Part shown: positions 47,099-58,863 of the stretch, in pieces
Layout: every line of letters starts with the position of its first letter
Numbering within the stretch: the stretch's first letter is position 1
NCBI RefSeq assembly: GCF_013415845.1
Contig: NZ_CP058907.1
Span: forward strand, 3,844,001-3,908,000
Origin: Rhodopseudomonas palustris
Lineage (GTDB): Bacteria; Pseudomonadota; Alphaproteobacteria; Rhizobiales; Xanthobacteraceae
Reading direction: 5' to 3'
DNA: 64,000 nucleotides
Notes under the pieces: generated by a model
The model's input: only the letters and a program-made list of their open reading frames with translations
The model's database searches: none
What the model was told of the DNA's origin: nothing
Made by a program: the position numbers and the translations under genes

Positions 47099-47129
47099 AA
47101 AAAAGGGCCCCGGCGGATCGCCGAGGCCC
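47099..47129 (-). terminator. Rho-independent terminator after ftsZ
   Basis: On the minus strand GGGCCTCGGCG and CGCCGGGGCCC form an 11-bp stem (one mismatch, 4-nt loop) followed by six T residues (47104-47099). It lies 28 nt past the ftsZ stop, so ftsZ ends a transcript and lpxC must have its own promoter. Confidence 0.88.
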
Positions 47130-47157
47130 TGAGCATCGTCAGATTTCAGACATTGTT

Positions 47158-48933
47158 TCAGGTCGCCTGCCGCCGGAGAAAGGCGGGGATATCCAGATGG
47201 TCGTCGCCCTGTGGCGCGGGGGCCACAGGCGCCGGGCGGCCGTGCATGTCGAGGCCCTGCGGCGCAGGACGCTTGGCGTACTCAGACACCGGCTCCTTGC
47301 CCATCTGCTCGGAGACGCTGCGCTGCGGACGACGGTCCGGCAGCGGCGGCATCTGCGGACCGCCGTTGCGGGCGACCTGCGGCGCTTCGGCCGGCTCGTC
47401 GTCGCGGCGGCCGAGACCGTTGGCGAGACGCTGCAGCAGCGACAGCCGATTCTTCTGCGGGTGATCCTCTTCGCCGTCGCCACGGGCCTGGCGGATTTCG
47501 TTCTGAGCCGGCACCGGCAGCTCGTCGAAGCGCGGCATCCGCGGCGGGCGCATCGCGGCGCGGTCGGCCGCCGGCGGCACGAAGGCTTCCGGCGCGAGCG
47601 GCTCTTCGGAGACAGCGCGCGACTGTTCCGGATCCGGGAACAGCGACGGCTTCTGCGGGATCGGGCGGACGGTGACGTCGCCATAGGACGCCGACTGCAC
47701 CGGGGCTTCCTGCGGCATCGGCTCATTTCCGACCGCAGCGGCGATCGCGGCGAGCGCGGCTCGCTCGACATTGGCGGCCTGGCGCGGCGAGGATTCGGTG
47801 ACAGCGGAGACCGGAGCAGCGGCGGCCTGGGCGGCGCGCATCGCGGCGGCTTCGGCGATCCGCTGATTGTCGGCCCGCAGCTTGGCTGTCAGCTCAGCCA
47901 AGCGGCTATCGTTTCCCACCGCACTCACGGCGGCGGCGGCCGGGGTGCCGGCGTTGCGCGACAGCTGCGCCTGCTCGATGCCGGTGGCGACCACCGACAC
48001 GCGGATGATGCCGTCGAGGCTTTCGTCGAAGGTGGCGCCGACGATGATGTTGGCGTCCTGATCGACTTCCTCGCGGATGCGGGTGGCGGCTTCGTCGACT
48101 TCGAACAGCGTCAGGTCCTTGCCGCCGGTGATCGAGATCAGCAGGCCGCGGGCGCCCTTCATCGAGGAATCGTCGATCAACGGATTGGCGATCGCGGCTT
48201 CGGCAGCGGTCAGCGCGCGCTTCTCGCCGGTGGCCTCGCCGGTGCCCATCATCGCCTTGCCCATCTCGCGCATCACGGCGCGGACGTCAGCGAAGTCGAG
48301 GTTGATCAGGCCTTCCTTGACCATCAGGTCGGTGATGCAGGCGACGCCCGAATACAGCACCTGGTCGGCCATCGCGAATGCGTCGGCGAAGGTGGTCTTC
48401 TCGTTGGCCACCCGGAACAGGTTCTGGTTCGGGATGATCAGCAGGGTGTCGACGACTTTATGCAGCTCGGTGATGCCGGTCTCGGCTGTGCGCATCCGGC
48501 GCGCGCCTTCGAAGTGGAACGGCTTGGTCACCACACCGACGGTCAGTATACCCATCTCGCGCGCGGCCTTGGCGATCACCGGCGCGGCGCCGGTGCCGGT
48601 GCCGCCGCCCATGCCGGCGGTGACGAAAACCATGTTCGCGCCCGAGAGGTGGTCGCGGATTTCGTCGATGACTTCCTGCGCGGCGGCCGAGCCGACATCC
48701 GGCTGCGAGCCGGCGCCGAGACCCTGGGTAACCTGGGTGCCCATCTGGATCAGCCGCTGGGCCTTCGACATCGTCAACGCCTGCGCGTCGGTGTTGGCAA
48801 CCACGAAGTCCACGCCATCCAGTCCGGCCGTGATCATGTTGTTGACCGCGTTGCCGCCGGCGCCACCGACGCCGAACACGGTGATCCGGGGCCGCAGCTC
48901 GCGAATATCCGGGACATTGAGATTGATGGTCAT
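47158..48933 (-). CDS. ftsZ: Cell division GTPase FtsZ
   Basis: 591 residues. The GTP-binding signature [12 protein letters not shown] (109-120) lies in a normal tubulin-like domain (to ~320), with [15 protein letters not shown] at the N-terminus and [11 protein letters not shown] at the T7 loop. A linker of more than 200 residues, rich in Ala, Pro, Arg and Glu, follows; it is much longer than in E. coli (383 total) but typical of rhizobia and relatives. The conserved C-terminal peptide that binds FtsA ends the protein ([15 protein letters not shown]). The ATG at 48933 is chosen by family start ([10 protein letters not shown]). Confidence 0.97.
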   Translation of the reverse strand: MTINLNVPDIRELRPRITVFGVGGAGGNAVNNMITAGLDGVDFVVANTDAQALTMSKAQRLIQMGTQVTQGLGAGSQPDVGSAAAQEVIDEIRDHLSGANMVFVTAGMGGGTGTGAAPVIAKAAREMGILTVGVVTKPFHFEGARRMRTAETGITELHKVVDTLLIIPNQNLFRVANEKTTFADAFAMADQVLYSGVACITDLMVKEGLINLDFADVRAVMREMGKAMMGTGEATGEKRALTAAEAAIANPLIDDSSMKGARGLLISITGGKDLTLFEVDEAATRIREEVDQDANIIVGATFDESLDGIIRVSVVATGIEQAQLSRNAGTPAAAAVSAVGNDSRLAELTAKLRADNQRIAEAAAMRAAQAAAAPVSAVTESSPRQAANVERAALAAIAAAVGNEPMPQEAPVQSASYGDVTVRPIPQKPSLFPDPEQSRAVSEEPLAPEAFVPPAADRAAMRPPRMPRFDELPVPAQNEIRQARGDGEEDHPQKNRLSLLQRLANGLGRRDDEPAEAPQVARNGGPQMPPLPDRRPQRSVSEQMGKEPVSEYAKRPAPQGLDMHGRPAPVAPAPQGDDHLDIPAFLRRQAT

Positions 48934-49026
48934 GGTTGCCTCTCGATTACGCGCGCGTTGGTTCGTGAAGTCCCCGGCAAATGGCCTGGGCAATCTGTGA
49001 AAGCGGAAGGGGGCGGAAAAGAGTCA

Positions 49027-50349
49027 TCAGAAGCCCTCGCGCAGCCAGCGGCCGACTTTGCCGAAGTAACCGGCATGGGCGTCGGCCCGGATGTGGCGGG
49101 TGTGGCGAGGTTCGATGTGCTCGAGGTGAGCGAACTGCGGATAGACCAGAAGGCCGGTCGGCACCGCGAACGAGCCGCTCTTGGCTTCGTTCGGCAGACG
49201 GCCGATACCGAGCGGACGGCCGACCCGCACCGAGCGGCCGAGAATCCGCGTGGCGAGCTCGGGCACGCCGGTGAGCTGCGACGCGCCGCCGCTCAGCACC
49301 ACCCGCGCCCGGGGCTCTGCCGCAAACGGCGACTCCGCCAGCCGGTCCCTGACCATCTCAAAAATCTCCTCGGCCCGATGCCGGATGATGTTCGCGATCG
49401 TGGCGCGGGAGATCACTTGCGGGTTGTCCCGCTCGTCCCCGGCGGCCGGGATCGACATCAACTCGCGCGCATCGGAACCGCCAGTTAGCACCGTGCCATA
49501 TAACGTCTTGATTCGCTCGGCATCCGCAATGCACGCGCCTAATCCGCGGGCGAGATCCATCGTGATGTGATGCCCACCGACCGCAAATCCGCTGGCGTGG
49601 ACGAAGCGCCCGCCGGAATAGATCGCGAGCGTCGTGGTACCAGCCCCCATTTCGATCAGCGCGGCGCCGAGATCGACCTCGTCGTCGGTCAGCATCGACA
49701 GCCCGGCGACATACGGGCTCGCCGCCATCGCTTCGACCTCGAGGTGGCAGCGCTCGACCGCAAGCATCAGGTTCTTGGCGACGGTGGCGTCGGTGGTGAC
49801 GACGTTCATGTCGACGCCGAATTGGCGCGCCACCATGCCGCGCGGATCGCGAATGCCCTTCACGCCGTCGAGCGTGTAGCCGACCGGAAGCGCGTGCAGC
49901 ACGGCACGGCCGATGCCGGTGGCGTGGTGCATGCCGGTCGAGGTGACGCGGCTGATGTCTTCAGCGGTGACGGCACCGCCCTTGATGTCGGAGGTCGCTT
50001 CGATCAGTTGGCCCTGCAGTCGGCCGGCGGAGACCGACAGCAGCACCGACTCCACCCGAACCTTGGCCATGCGTTCGGCGAGCGCCACCGCGTGGCGGAT
50101 CGCCTTCTCGCATTCGGCCATGTCGACGACCGCGCCGGCCTTGACGCCGCGCGACTGGATCTGGCTGTAGCCGACGAGTTCGATCGAATGGGTACGGCCG
50201 CGCAGCGCCTCCTGCGGCGGGCACGGCTTCAGCCGCGCGATCATGCAGGCGATCTTGCTGGTGCCGATATCGAGCGACGCCACCATCGCAGTGCGATGCG
50301 GCGCAATCGGCCGTGTCTTCGGCGTCTGGGTACGATCGAAGACGGTCAC
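49027..50349 (-). CDS. ftsA: Cell division protein FtsA
   Basis: 440 residues, actin-like ATPase that tethers FtsZ to the membrane. Phosphate-1 motif MVASLDIGTSKIACMIARL (~22-40), ATP-site GAALIEMGAGTTTLAIYSGG and VVLSGGASQLTGVPELA near 355, then a C-terminal amphipathic membrane-targeting helix (VGRWLREGF). It starts with GTG at 50349, whose GTGA overlaps the ftsQ stop by 4 nt. Confidence 0.96.
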   Translation of the reverse strand: MTVFDRTQTPKTRPIAPHRTAMVASLDIGTSKIACMIARLKPCPPQEALRGRTHSIELVGYSQIQSRGVKAGAVVDMAECEKAIRHAVALAERMAKVRVESVLLSVSAGRLQGQLIEATSDIKGGAVTAEDISRVTSTGMHHATGIGRAVLHALPVGYTLDGVKGIRDPRGMVARQFGVDMNVVTTDATVAKNLMLAVERCHLEVEAMAASPYVAGLSMLTDDEVDLGAALIEMGAGTTTLAIYSGGRFVHASGFAVGGHHITMDLARGLGACIADAERIKTLYGTVLTGGSDARELMSIPAAGDERDNPQVISRATIANIIRHRAEEIFEMVRDRLAESPFAAEPRARVVLSGGASQLTGVPELATRILGRSVRVGRPLGIGRLPNEAKSGSFAVPTGLLVYPQFAHLEHIEPRHTRHIRADAHAGYFGKVGRWLREGF

Positions 50350-51335
50350 GCGTCACCAGCCTTCTTTTTGGACTTCTTGTCCTTGTTCAACAACTCTTCG
50401 CGGGCCTTGAAGGCGGCGTCCGACAGCCGCACCGTCAGCCGGTCCGGCAGCCGCATATCGATCGCGGTGATGTCGCGCGAGAACAACTTGTCGTCCTGAT
50501 CGAGCTGACTGAGCATCGTCAACGCGTTGCCGACGTCGTGCTCGGGCATGCGAATGACGAGACCGCTGGTGAGCCAGACGTTCCAGCGCCGTTCGCCGAC
50601 CAGGGCGACGGCGCGGGTCTGCGACCACACCTGCGGATAGCGCTTCAGAAGGGCGATGAAATCTTTGGCGCGCTCGCCGGCACCCTTCCCGACCACCAGC
50701 GGCAGCGACAGGAAGCGGCGCGCCACATACGGCTCAAGCACCGCGCCGTCATCGGCGATCACCGACATATGGCCGTCGAGCTGCCAGCGCGCGAAGGCGG
50801 TGCGCTCGATGATGTCGATCTGCAATTCGCCCGGATAGAACTTCAGCACGGTGGCGTCGGCGATCCACGGGTTCGCCTTCAACTTGTCGCGCACCGCGGC
50901 GGCATCGAGAAACAGCAGCGACGACCGGCCGGTGATGCCGCCGATCGCCAGAATTTCGTCCTGGGTGAGCTGCTTGCGGCCGGCGATCGCGACCTGCTTG
51001 ATGCGGAAGCCGGCGAGATTGGCGGCGGCGTTGCGGGTGTCGTCGAGCGCCTGGACGAACTCGTCGACATGGCCGCCCTTGACGATGCCCATGCCGGCGC
51101 TGCCGAGCAGGATCAGAGCGGTGAAGGCAACGCCGACGCGACGCGGCAGCCAGCGCTCGAGCACGGCGATGACACCGCGCGACGGCTCGGGACGCACCAA
51201 ACGCTGCGGCCGCGCCTGCTTCTTGCGCGAACGGCGTTCGCGCAGCAGCGCAGCCACCGCGTGGGCGACCGCCTTCAGGTCAGACTGAAGCCTCGACAGT
51301 CTCGACGACCGGGCGAGGCGCCCTCCACCGTCCAT
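50346..51335 (-). CDS. ftsQ: Cell division protein FtsQ
   Basis: 329 residues. A cytoplasmic N-terminus with basic clusters (LLRERRSRKKQARPQRL) is followed by a single membrane segment (VGVAFTALILLGSAGMGIV, ~67-85) and a periplasmic POTRA domain (FRIKQVAIAGRKQLTQDEIL) and FtsQ beta domain (YPGELQIDIIERTAFARWQL). It belongs to the FtsQBL subcomplex. The ATG at 51335 has a weak ribosome-binding site. It is coupled to ftsA by 4-nt overlap. Confidence 0.95.
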   Translation of the reverse strand: MDGGGRLARSSRLSRLQSDLKAVAHAVAALLRERRSRKKQARPQRLVRPEPSRGVIAVLERWLPRRVGVAFTALILLGSAGMGIVKGGHVDEFVQALDDTRNAAANLAGFRIKQVAIAGRKQLTQDEILAIGGITGRSSLLFLDAAAVRDKLKANPWIADATVLKFYPGELQIDIIERTAFARWQLDGHMSVIADDGAVLEPYVARRFLSLPLVVGKGAGERAKDFIALLKRYPQVWSQTRAVALVGERRWNVWLTSGLVIRMPEHDVGNALTMLSQLDQDDKLFSRDITAIDMRLPDRLTVRLSDAAFKAREELLNKDKKSKKKAGDA

Positions 51336-51620
51336 TGCAAAAGCTCGTTACACGTTGCGCCCGCGCCTACTCCGGGCAATGGCGCAGGTAACGTCTCGGT
51401 GGTTCCGGACCCGCCCTGCGGGCCGGACCGTCTGCCTGAAATGCAAACCGAAACGGATAAAGAGCTCCGCCCGGCTTACGCCACGACAGCCGAGCGCCAG
51501 GATGCGCCGCCAGCGTTAACCTTCGGCCCTCCTGGTAAACAAATCGTAAAGCAGGCCTGCGCAGACCCGAATTTGTTGCGTCCGGAGAAGGATTTGCGGC
51601 GAAAACGCGACTTTCTGCCA
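51336..51620. other. Gene-free ddl-ftsQ intergenic region
   Basis: About 317 bp separate ddl from ftsQ with no supported gene, unusual in an otherwise tight cluster, so an ftsQAZ promoter is likely here. The best regulatory candidate is on the minus strand at 51550-51534: TTTA-CGATTTG-TTTACC, two mismatches from a CtrA box (TTAA-N7-TTAACC). A GTTAAC half-site lies at 51515-51520. Both are weak. Confidence 0.35.
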
Positions 51621-51647
51621 AGGCCTCCGAAGGGAACCCGGAGGCCT
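51621..51647 (-). terminator. Stem-loop after ddl, possible terminator
   Basis: A perfect 9-bp inverted repeat AGGCCTCCG / CGGAGGCCT with a 9-nt loop, 5 nt past the ddl stop. There is only a short T run on the minus strand (CCTTGG), so it may attenuate or stabilise rather than terminate. Confidence 0.4.
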
Positions 51648-51652
51648 CCCGG

Positions 51653-52642
51653 TCAGCTCCGCACGGCGCGCTCGGCCAGCGCGATCTGGCCGCGGAGGAA
51701 GTCGACGAAGGGGATTCCCAGCGCGTTCAACGCCTTGGGATAGAGCGAGGCCTTGGTCAGGCCAGGCAGCGTGTTGGTCTCCAGGAAGATCGGACCGTCC
51801 TTGCCGACGATAAAGTCGGAGCGCGAATAGCCACGGCACGACATCACCCGATGCGCCCGCACGGCGTAGTCCATGATGGCCGACGCGATCTCGGGGGCGA
51901 ACCGGCCGGGGCAAATCTCCTGGGTCGATTTGGCGAGATATTTCGCGGTGTAGTCGAAGCCGCCGTCGGCCGGCACGATCTCGATCGGCGGCAGCGCGCG
52001 CAGCGAGCCGTCCTCGGCTTCGAGCACGCCGCAGGTCGCCTCGACGCCGGCGACGAACGGCTCGATCAGATAGTCCTCGGTCTTGGCGGCATGGCGCACC
52101 GCCACCAGGTCCTGCTTGGCGTTGATGAAGAATAGCCCATAGCTGGAGCCGTCGCAGGCCGGCTTGGCGATCAGCCGGCCGTGAGCTTCGAGCGCCGCCT
52201 CAGCATCGGCCAGCGCGATCCCGGTCACGGTCCGGACACCGGCGATCGAGGCGAAGCGCTTGGCGGCGACCTTGTCGAAGGCTAAATGCGAAGCCGCCGA
52301 GCCAGAGCCGGTGAACGGCACCCGGCGCAGTTCGCACATTGCCTGCAACTCGCCGTTCTCGGCGACGCCGCCGTGCAGGCCGAGCACCAGCAGCCGCTGC
52401 TCGGCCGCGGCACGGTCGAGCGCCGTCTCGAGCGGGCCGATGTCCTCGCCGTCCGGCACGAAGGCCTCTTCGAACGGTCGGGCGTGCGCCAGCAACGCTT
52501 GGGCCGAGACGGCGTGGACGCGGTCGTCGTCGTTCCAGAACCACAGACCGGCATCCGGCAGCGCACTGTGCAGCGCCTGCGCCGAAGCGACCGACACCAG
52601 GCGCTCTTTGCTGGTGCCGCCGAACAGAATGGTGTGTCGCAT
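51653..52642 (-). CDS. D-alanine--D-alanine ligase-like ATP-grasp enzyme (divergent Ddl)
   Basis: 329-residue ATP-grasp protein at the ddl position of the division cluster. LFGGTSKERLVSVASAQAL replaces the usual GGxSxEREVSL start. LHGGVAENGELQAMCELRRV matches the LHGxxGEDGxxQ motif, DKVAAKRFASIAGVRT and IAKPACDGSSYGLFF (the catalytic SSxG-type loop) follow, and the metal site is FLETNTLPGLTKASLYPKAL. It most probably makes D-Ala-D-Ala for MurF, but the divergence leaves room for another dipeptide specificity. It starts a transcript read toward ftsQ. Confidence 0.82.
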   Translation of the reverse strand: MRHTILFGGTSKERLVSVASAQALHSALPDAGLWFWNDDDRVHAVSAQALLAHARPFEEAFVPDGEDIGPLETALDRAAAEQRLLVLGLHGGVAENGELQAMCELRRVPFTGSGSAASHLAFDKVAAKRFASIAGVRTVTGIALADAEAALEAHGRLIAKPACDGSSYGLFFINAKQDLVAVRHAAKTEDYLIEPFVAGVEATCGVLEAEDGSLRALPPIEIVPADGGFDYTAKYLAKSTQEICPGRFAPEIASAIMDYAVRAHRVMSCRGYSRSDFIVGKDGPIFLETNTLPGLTKASLYPKALNALGIPFVDFLRGQIALAERAVRS

Positions 52643-52751
52643 CGGTCGATCCGCCGCGCGGTCCCTGTTGAAGTCGAAGAAAAGCTGCTGCGTCCCGCGG
52701 ACCCGGCGCGCGGCGTCATTTTGCCGATTTGCCCGATTCGGAGAAGCGGCG

Positions 52752-54080
52752 TTACGGCGGCGCGGCTGCGCGCCGCAGGGAGGCGAAGCCCCAGAGCAGC
52801 AGTGCGATCAGTGCAGGCGTCACCAGACCAACCACCCGAAGTGGCTGCCACACCCCGCCTTCGGTCGCGATCATGCCGAGCCACATCACGCCGGACCAGG
52901 CGATCAGCGCCGGCACCAGGCACACCTGCCCTCGCCGCCGCCAGACTTCGAGTTGGACCAAGGCGACCAGCGGGGCCGCGAACGCCACGTAGTTGGGCTG
53001 CGACACCGACAGCATCACCGGCAGCGCCGCACACAACAGCGCGCCTCCGATCAGCAGCGACGGGCCGAGCGGCGGCTGCGGGCCCCTCAGCCGCCAGAAC
53101 CGGCCGTGGCCGAGCCACAAGAGCGCGCCGATCACCACCGCATCGAACGCGAGCTGGCCGATGGTGGCGAAGCGCGGCAGCGTGTCGGTCTCGGGCAGAC
53201 CGCCGGCAGCGATCCGCGCCAGCATCGCGCCGATGCTGAGCATGTCGTAGGACGTAAAGGTGATCTCGTCGGCGATCTTCGGATTAGGTACGCCGGTGAA
53301 GATGCCGCTGAGATGCTCGGTCCACATCGCGCCGTACAGCTTCACCACTTCGGACGGCCCGAGGCACAGCATCGGCACCACGAACAAAAACACCGCGCTG
53401 AAACAAAAGGTGGCGACCACGGTGCGGAGATCGCGGCGGAACACCGGGAAGATCAGCAGCGCGAGCGGAAACAGCTTGATGGTGAAACCGAGCGCCAGCG
53501 CGCAGGCCGCGAGGTAAATGCGGCCGCGCAAGTACAGCACCAGGAATGCCACCATGGTCAGCAGCACCACGGCACTCGGCTGGCCGCGGCCGAGCCCGTC
53601 GCCGAAGAACGGCAGCAGCGCCGCCACCGGACCGAGCCGCAGCAGCCACCACGCGCTCCAACCGGTCTGATCGAGCGACGGCGGCAACGCGCGTTCGAGC
53701 CCGCGCGCCCATAGATCGACGGCCGCCAGCATCGCGGCGGCGCTGAACACGTACCAGGTCGCGACCGAGAGCGGCAGCGAAAGCGCCCAGTCCGGTTTGG
53801 GGAAGCCGTCGAGCGGATGTGCGAACGGCCCCATCAGCAGCGCGAAGGTCGGCGGATAGTGATAGGTCCAACCGTGAGGATCGGCGACTTCATACAGCGG
53901 ATAGCCGGTCCATACAGCCCACGCCGCCCGGAAGAACACCTGCACATCGCCAAAGCCCTGCACCGCCGAGCGCTTCACCACGATCGGCAGATAGATGCAC
54001 AGCGCCGCCGCGACCGTGGCGATCAGCACGATCTCGTACCAGCGAAGCTGTCGCAGGCGCGGCGCAAATTGCGAATGCAA
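52752..54080 (-). CDS. DUF2029 / GT87-type integral membrane glycosyltransferase
   Basis: 442 residues with about ten membrane segments (YEIVLIATVAAALCIYLPIV first). The periplasmic first loop has FGDVQVFFRAAWAVWTGYPL and YHYPPTFALLMGPF, the DUF2029/GT87 hallmark (Asp-rich first loop and YxYPP). Relatives use polyprenyl-phosphate mannose as donor. The start is uncertain: TTG at 54080 has GAGGAG about 10 nt upstream and no ATG is available nearby. It is inserted between murB and ddl and is divergent from the next gene. Confidence 0.8.
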   Translation of the reverse strand: MHSQFAPRLRQLRWYEIVLIATVAAALCIYLPIVVKRSAVQGFGDVQVFFRAAWAVWTGYPLYEVADPHGWTYHYPPTFALLMGPFAHPLDGFPKPDWALSLPLSVATWYVFSAAAMLAAVDLWARGLERALPPSLDQTGWSAWWLLRLGPVAALLPFFGDGLGRGQPSAVVLLTMVAFLVLYLRGRIYLAACALALGFTIKLFPLALLIFPVFRRDLRTVVATFCFSAVFLFVVPMLCLGPSEVVKLYGAMWTEHLSGIFTGVPNPKIADEITFTSYDMLSIGAMLARIAAGGLPETDTLPRFATIGQLAFDAVVIGALLWLGHGRFWRLRGPQPPLGPSLLIGGALLCAALPVMLSVSQPNYVAFAAPLVALVQLEVWRRRGQVCLVPALIAWSGVMWLGMIATEGGVWQPLRVVGLVTPALIALLLWGFASLRRAAAPP

Positions 54081-54309
54081 TGCAGGATGTCTCCTCAGCC
54101 GTCACGATGCACTTGGCCGCATCGGTCTGGCGGAACCGTGGCACTAGACACGCATACGTGCAGGTCAGCCAAAACCCTCGCGCGCCGACCGTGGACGCTG
54201 GCGATGAAAACCGCCAAAGTCGGACACGTTTGCAGGGTGTTGCACCGTGATTCCGGCGGTCCCGTGTCGGTGCCGTTTCGTGCCGTTGCGGAGAAACAAA
54301 GAGAAACAG

Positions 54310-55131
54310 ATGATCCGAGATTGGCTCGACCTTCCGCCGTTTGGAACTTTCGCGACGCTGGCGCTGCTGTATTACGGCGTCGCCGCGATGCTGATCGCGT
54401 TGATCTTCGTCTCACCGTTGCGCGGCCCGATCGCGAAGCTGCAGGGCGTGGTCGCGCCATTCTTCTCGTCGGTCGCAGTGCTATTCGGATTGCTGACCGG
54501 CTTTCTGGGCTACGACGTCACCGAGCGGAATCGGCAGGCGACGCGCGCGGTGCAAACCGAAGCCGGCGAGCTGCAGAACGTCTATACGCTCAGCGTCGCG
54601 TCGGTGTCGGACATGCACAGCATCCGCATCGCACTGAAAGACTATGCGGCCTCGGTACTCAAGAACGAATGGCCCACCGTGAACGGCGTCGCCGCGCCGC
54701 GCACCAGCCTCGCCTACGATCAAATGCTGACCGAGATCAGTTCGCCGGCGATCACGCGCGATTCCGGCGCGGCCGTGCACGTGGCGCTGCTCAGCTCCGC
54801 GGTGCGGGTCGGTACCGCACGTAACACCCGCATCAGCCTGTCGATTGACCGCACCAGCGATCTGAAATGGATTTCGGTGCTGCTGCTCGGCGTCATCACC
54901 CAGCTGGGGATCGCGCTGGTGCATCTCGACAAGCCGCGCGCGATGGCGGCGGCACTCACTGTATTCGCTACCGGCGCGATCGTCGCGCTCGGCCTGATCG
55001 CGCTGCAGGAAGATCCGTTCAGCGGCGTGTTCCAGGTGTCGGCGATCCCGCTTGAGCACGTGCTGTCGCTGCCGGATACGCCCGAACTACCTCCCAACGC
55101 GACACCGACTCCGCCCCCTCAAAAGCCATGA
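54310..55131 (+). CDS. DUF4239 (bestrophin-like) membrane protein
   Basis: 273 residues with two N-terminal (LALLYYGVAAMLIALIFVSP; FFSSVAVLFGLLTGFLGYDV) and two C-terminal (ISVLLLGVITQLGIALVHLD; MAAALTVFATGAIVALGLIA) hydrophobic segments. Between them, ERNRQATRAVQTEAGELQNV and finally LQEDPFSGVFQVSAIPLEHV match DUF4239. Function unknown. It is the only plus-strand gene in the division cluster. The ATG at 54310 is preferred to an in-frame ATG at 54247. Confidence 0.8.
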   Translation: MIRDWLDLPPFGTFATLALLYYGVAAMLIALIFVSPLRGPIAKLQGVVAPFFSSVAVLFGLLTGFLGYDVTERNRQATRAVQTEAGELQNVYTLSVASVSDMHSIRIALKDYAASVLKNEWPTVNGVAAPRTSLAYDQMLTEISSPAITRDSGAAVHVALLSSAVRVGTARNTRISLSIDRTSDLKWISVLLLGVITQLGIALVHLDKPRAMAAALTVFATGAIVALGLIALQEDPFSGVFQVSAIPLEHVLSLPDTPELPPNATPTPPPQKP

Positions 55132-55209
55132 GGCGCGGCGCGCGCATCGCTTTGCACGCTTGCTGAGTTGATCGCATGCGGCGGATCGCGTGCGGCCGGC
55201 GGCTCAGCC

Positions 55210-57622
<2,413 letters not shown>

Positions 57623-57699
57623 GGGGAGGGTCTCTATCGTTGCTGGTCACGCCCGGATGGTCACGGGCATTTCCGATTCAGGGTCACTTCATGCAAGAC

Positions 57700-57729
57700 G
57701 GGGATGGCCGGGACAAGTCCGGCAAATGC
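57700..57729. repeat. Degenerate copy of the GGCCGGGACAAG repeat between murG and murC
   Basis: GGGGATGGCCGGGACAAGTC then CGGCAAATGC, a partly eroded relative of the repeat at 56151-56182. The 136-bp gap holds no gene. Confidence 0.55.
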
Positions 57730-57758
57730 GCCGTCGCGAGGTTTTCGTCGACCCGGCC

Positions 57759-58859
57759 TTAGACCTTCGCGACCCGTCCGACGACGTCGGCGAGGCGTTC
57801 GGCGGCGTCCAGACGGCCAATTTGGCGCGCTGCGGCGGCCATTTGGGTCAATTTGGCCGGATCGGCGGCCAGCGCGGTGATCTCGGCCGCGAGCCGGTCC
57901 GGGGTAAAATCCGGTTGAACGATGCGTAGCGCGCCGCCGGCCGCGGTCAGAACGCCCGCATTGGCGAACTGGTCCTGGTCGAGCGCACCCGGCAGCGGCA
58001 CCAGGATGCCGGGCCGGCCGATCGCCGCAAGTTCGGCGACGGTGCCGGCGCCGGAGCGCGACACCACGAGCTGGCTCGACGCCAGCCGCTGCGGCAGATC
58101 GGTGAAAAACGGCGCCAGCTCGCAATTCAGCTGCAGTCGGTCATAAACCGCACGGACCCGGCCCATGTCCTCGTCGCGGACCTGCTGGGTCAGCACCAGA
58201 CGGCGCAGCAGCGCCGGATCGAGCTTTTCCAACGCCGGCGGCACGATGTCGGCCATCACCCGAGCACCCTGGCTGCCGCCGAACACCAGCACCCGCAGCG
58301 AACCGCCGGCGGCCGGCGGGTCGTAGGCGACAGTCGCAGCGTCGGCGACGGCCGGACGGATCGGATTACCGGTATTGGTGATCTTTGAGGCGAGCACCGG
58401 CCAGGCGATCTCGTGGCCGGGAAAGCCGGTGGCGATAGCGTCGACCCGCGGCGCCAGGAAACGGTTGGCGCGCCCCATCACTGCGTTCTGCTCGTGGATC
58501 AGCGTCGGCACCCTGCGCCAGGTCGCAGCCAGCAGCGGCGGCAGCGTCGGATAGCCGCCGAACCCGACCACCGCGGCCGGCATCAACCGCCCGATCAGAT
58601 TGAAGGCAAGCAGCGCGCCGGAGCCGAGTTTCAGCGCGGTCTTCGCCAGCGCCCACGGCGTCCGGCCGCGCACCGTCTCGCTCGGCACCACGTCGGTCAT
58701 CTCGGCGGTGAACAGCCCGCTGTAGCGGGTGGCGCGGTGATCGGTGACCAGGCGGACGCGATAGCCGCGCCTAATCAGCACCACGCCGAGCGCTTCGGCC
58801 GGAAACAGGTGGCCGCCGGTGCCGCCGGCGGCGAGCAGGATCAGGGGAGCGTCGGTCAT
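57759..58859 (-). CDS. murG: MurG, lipid II-forming N-acetylglucosaminyltransferase
   Basis: 366 residues. LLAAGGTGGHLFPAEALG (N-terminal G-loop, ~7-24), VVGFGGYPTLPPLLAA, HEQNAVMGRANRFLA and the UDP-GlcNAc-binding SRSGAGTVAELAAIG then LVPLPGALDQDQFANA identify MurG. It adds GlcNAc to lipid I at the inner face of the membrane. The ATG at 58859 lies 4 nt after the ftsW stop, so the genes are co-translated. Confidence 0.97.
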   Translation of the reverse strand: MTDAPLILLAAGGTGGHLFPAEALGVVLIRRGYRVRLVTDHRATRYSGLFTAEMTDVVPSETVRGRTPWALAKTALKLGSGALLAFNLIGRLMPAAVVGFGGYPTLPPLLAATWRRVPTLIHEQNAVMGRANRFLAPRVDAIATGFPGHEIAWPVLASKITNTGNPIRPAVADAATVAYDPPAAGGSLRVLVFGGSQGARVMADIVPPALEKLDPALLRRLVLTQQVRDEDMGRVRAVYDRLQLNCELAPFFTDLPQRLASSQLVVSRSGAGTVAELAAIGRPGILVPLPGALDQDQFANAGVLTAAGGALRIVQPDFTPDRLAAEITALAADPAKLTQMAAAARQIGRLDAAERLADVVGRVAKV

Positions 58860-58863
58860 GGCC

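Noticed and set aside
46897..49488. An 863-codon open frame opposite ftsZ and part of ftsA
   Set aside because: Its composition is typical of antisense frames in GC-rich DNA, and it lies wholly over well-identified essential genes on the other strand.
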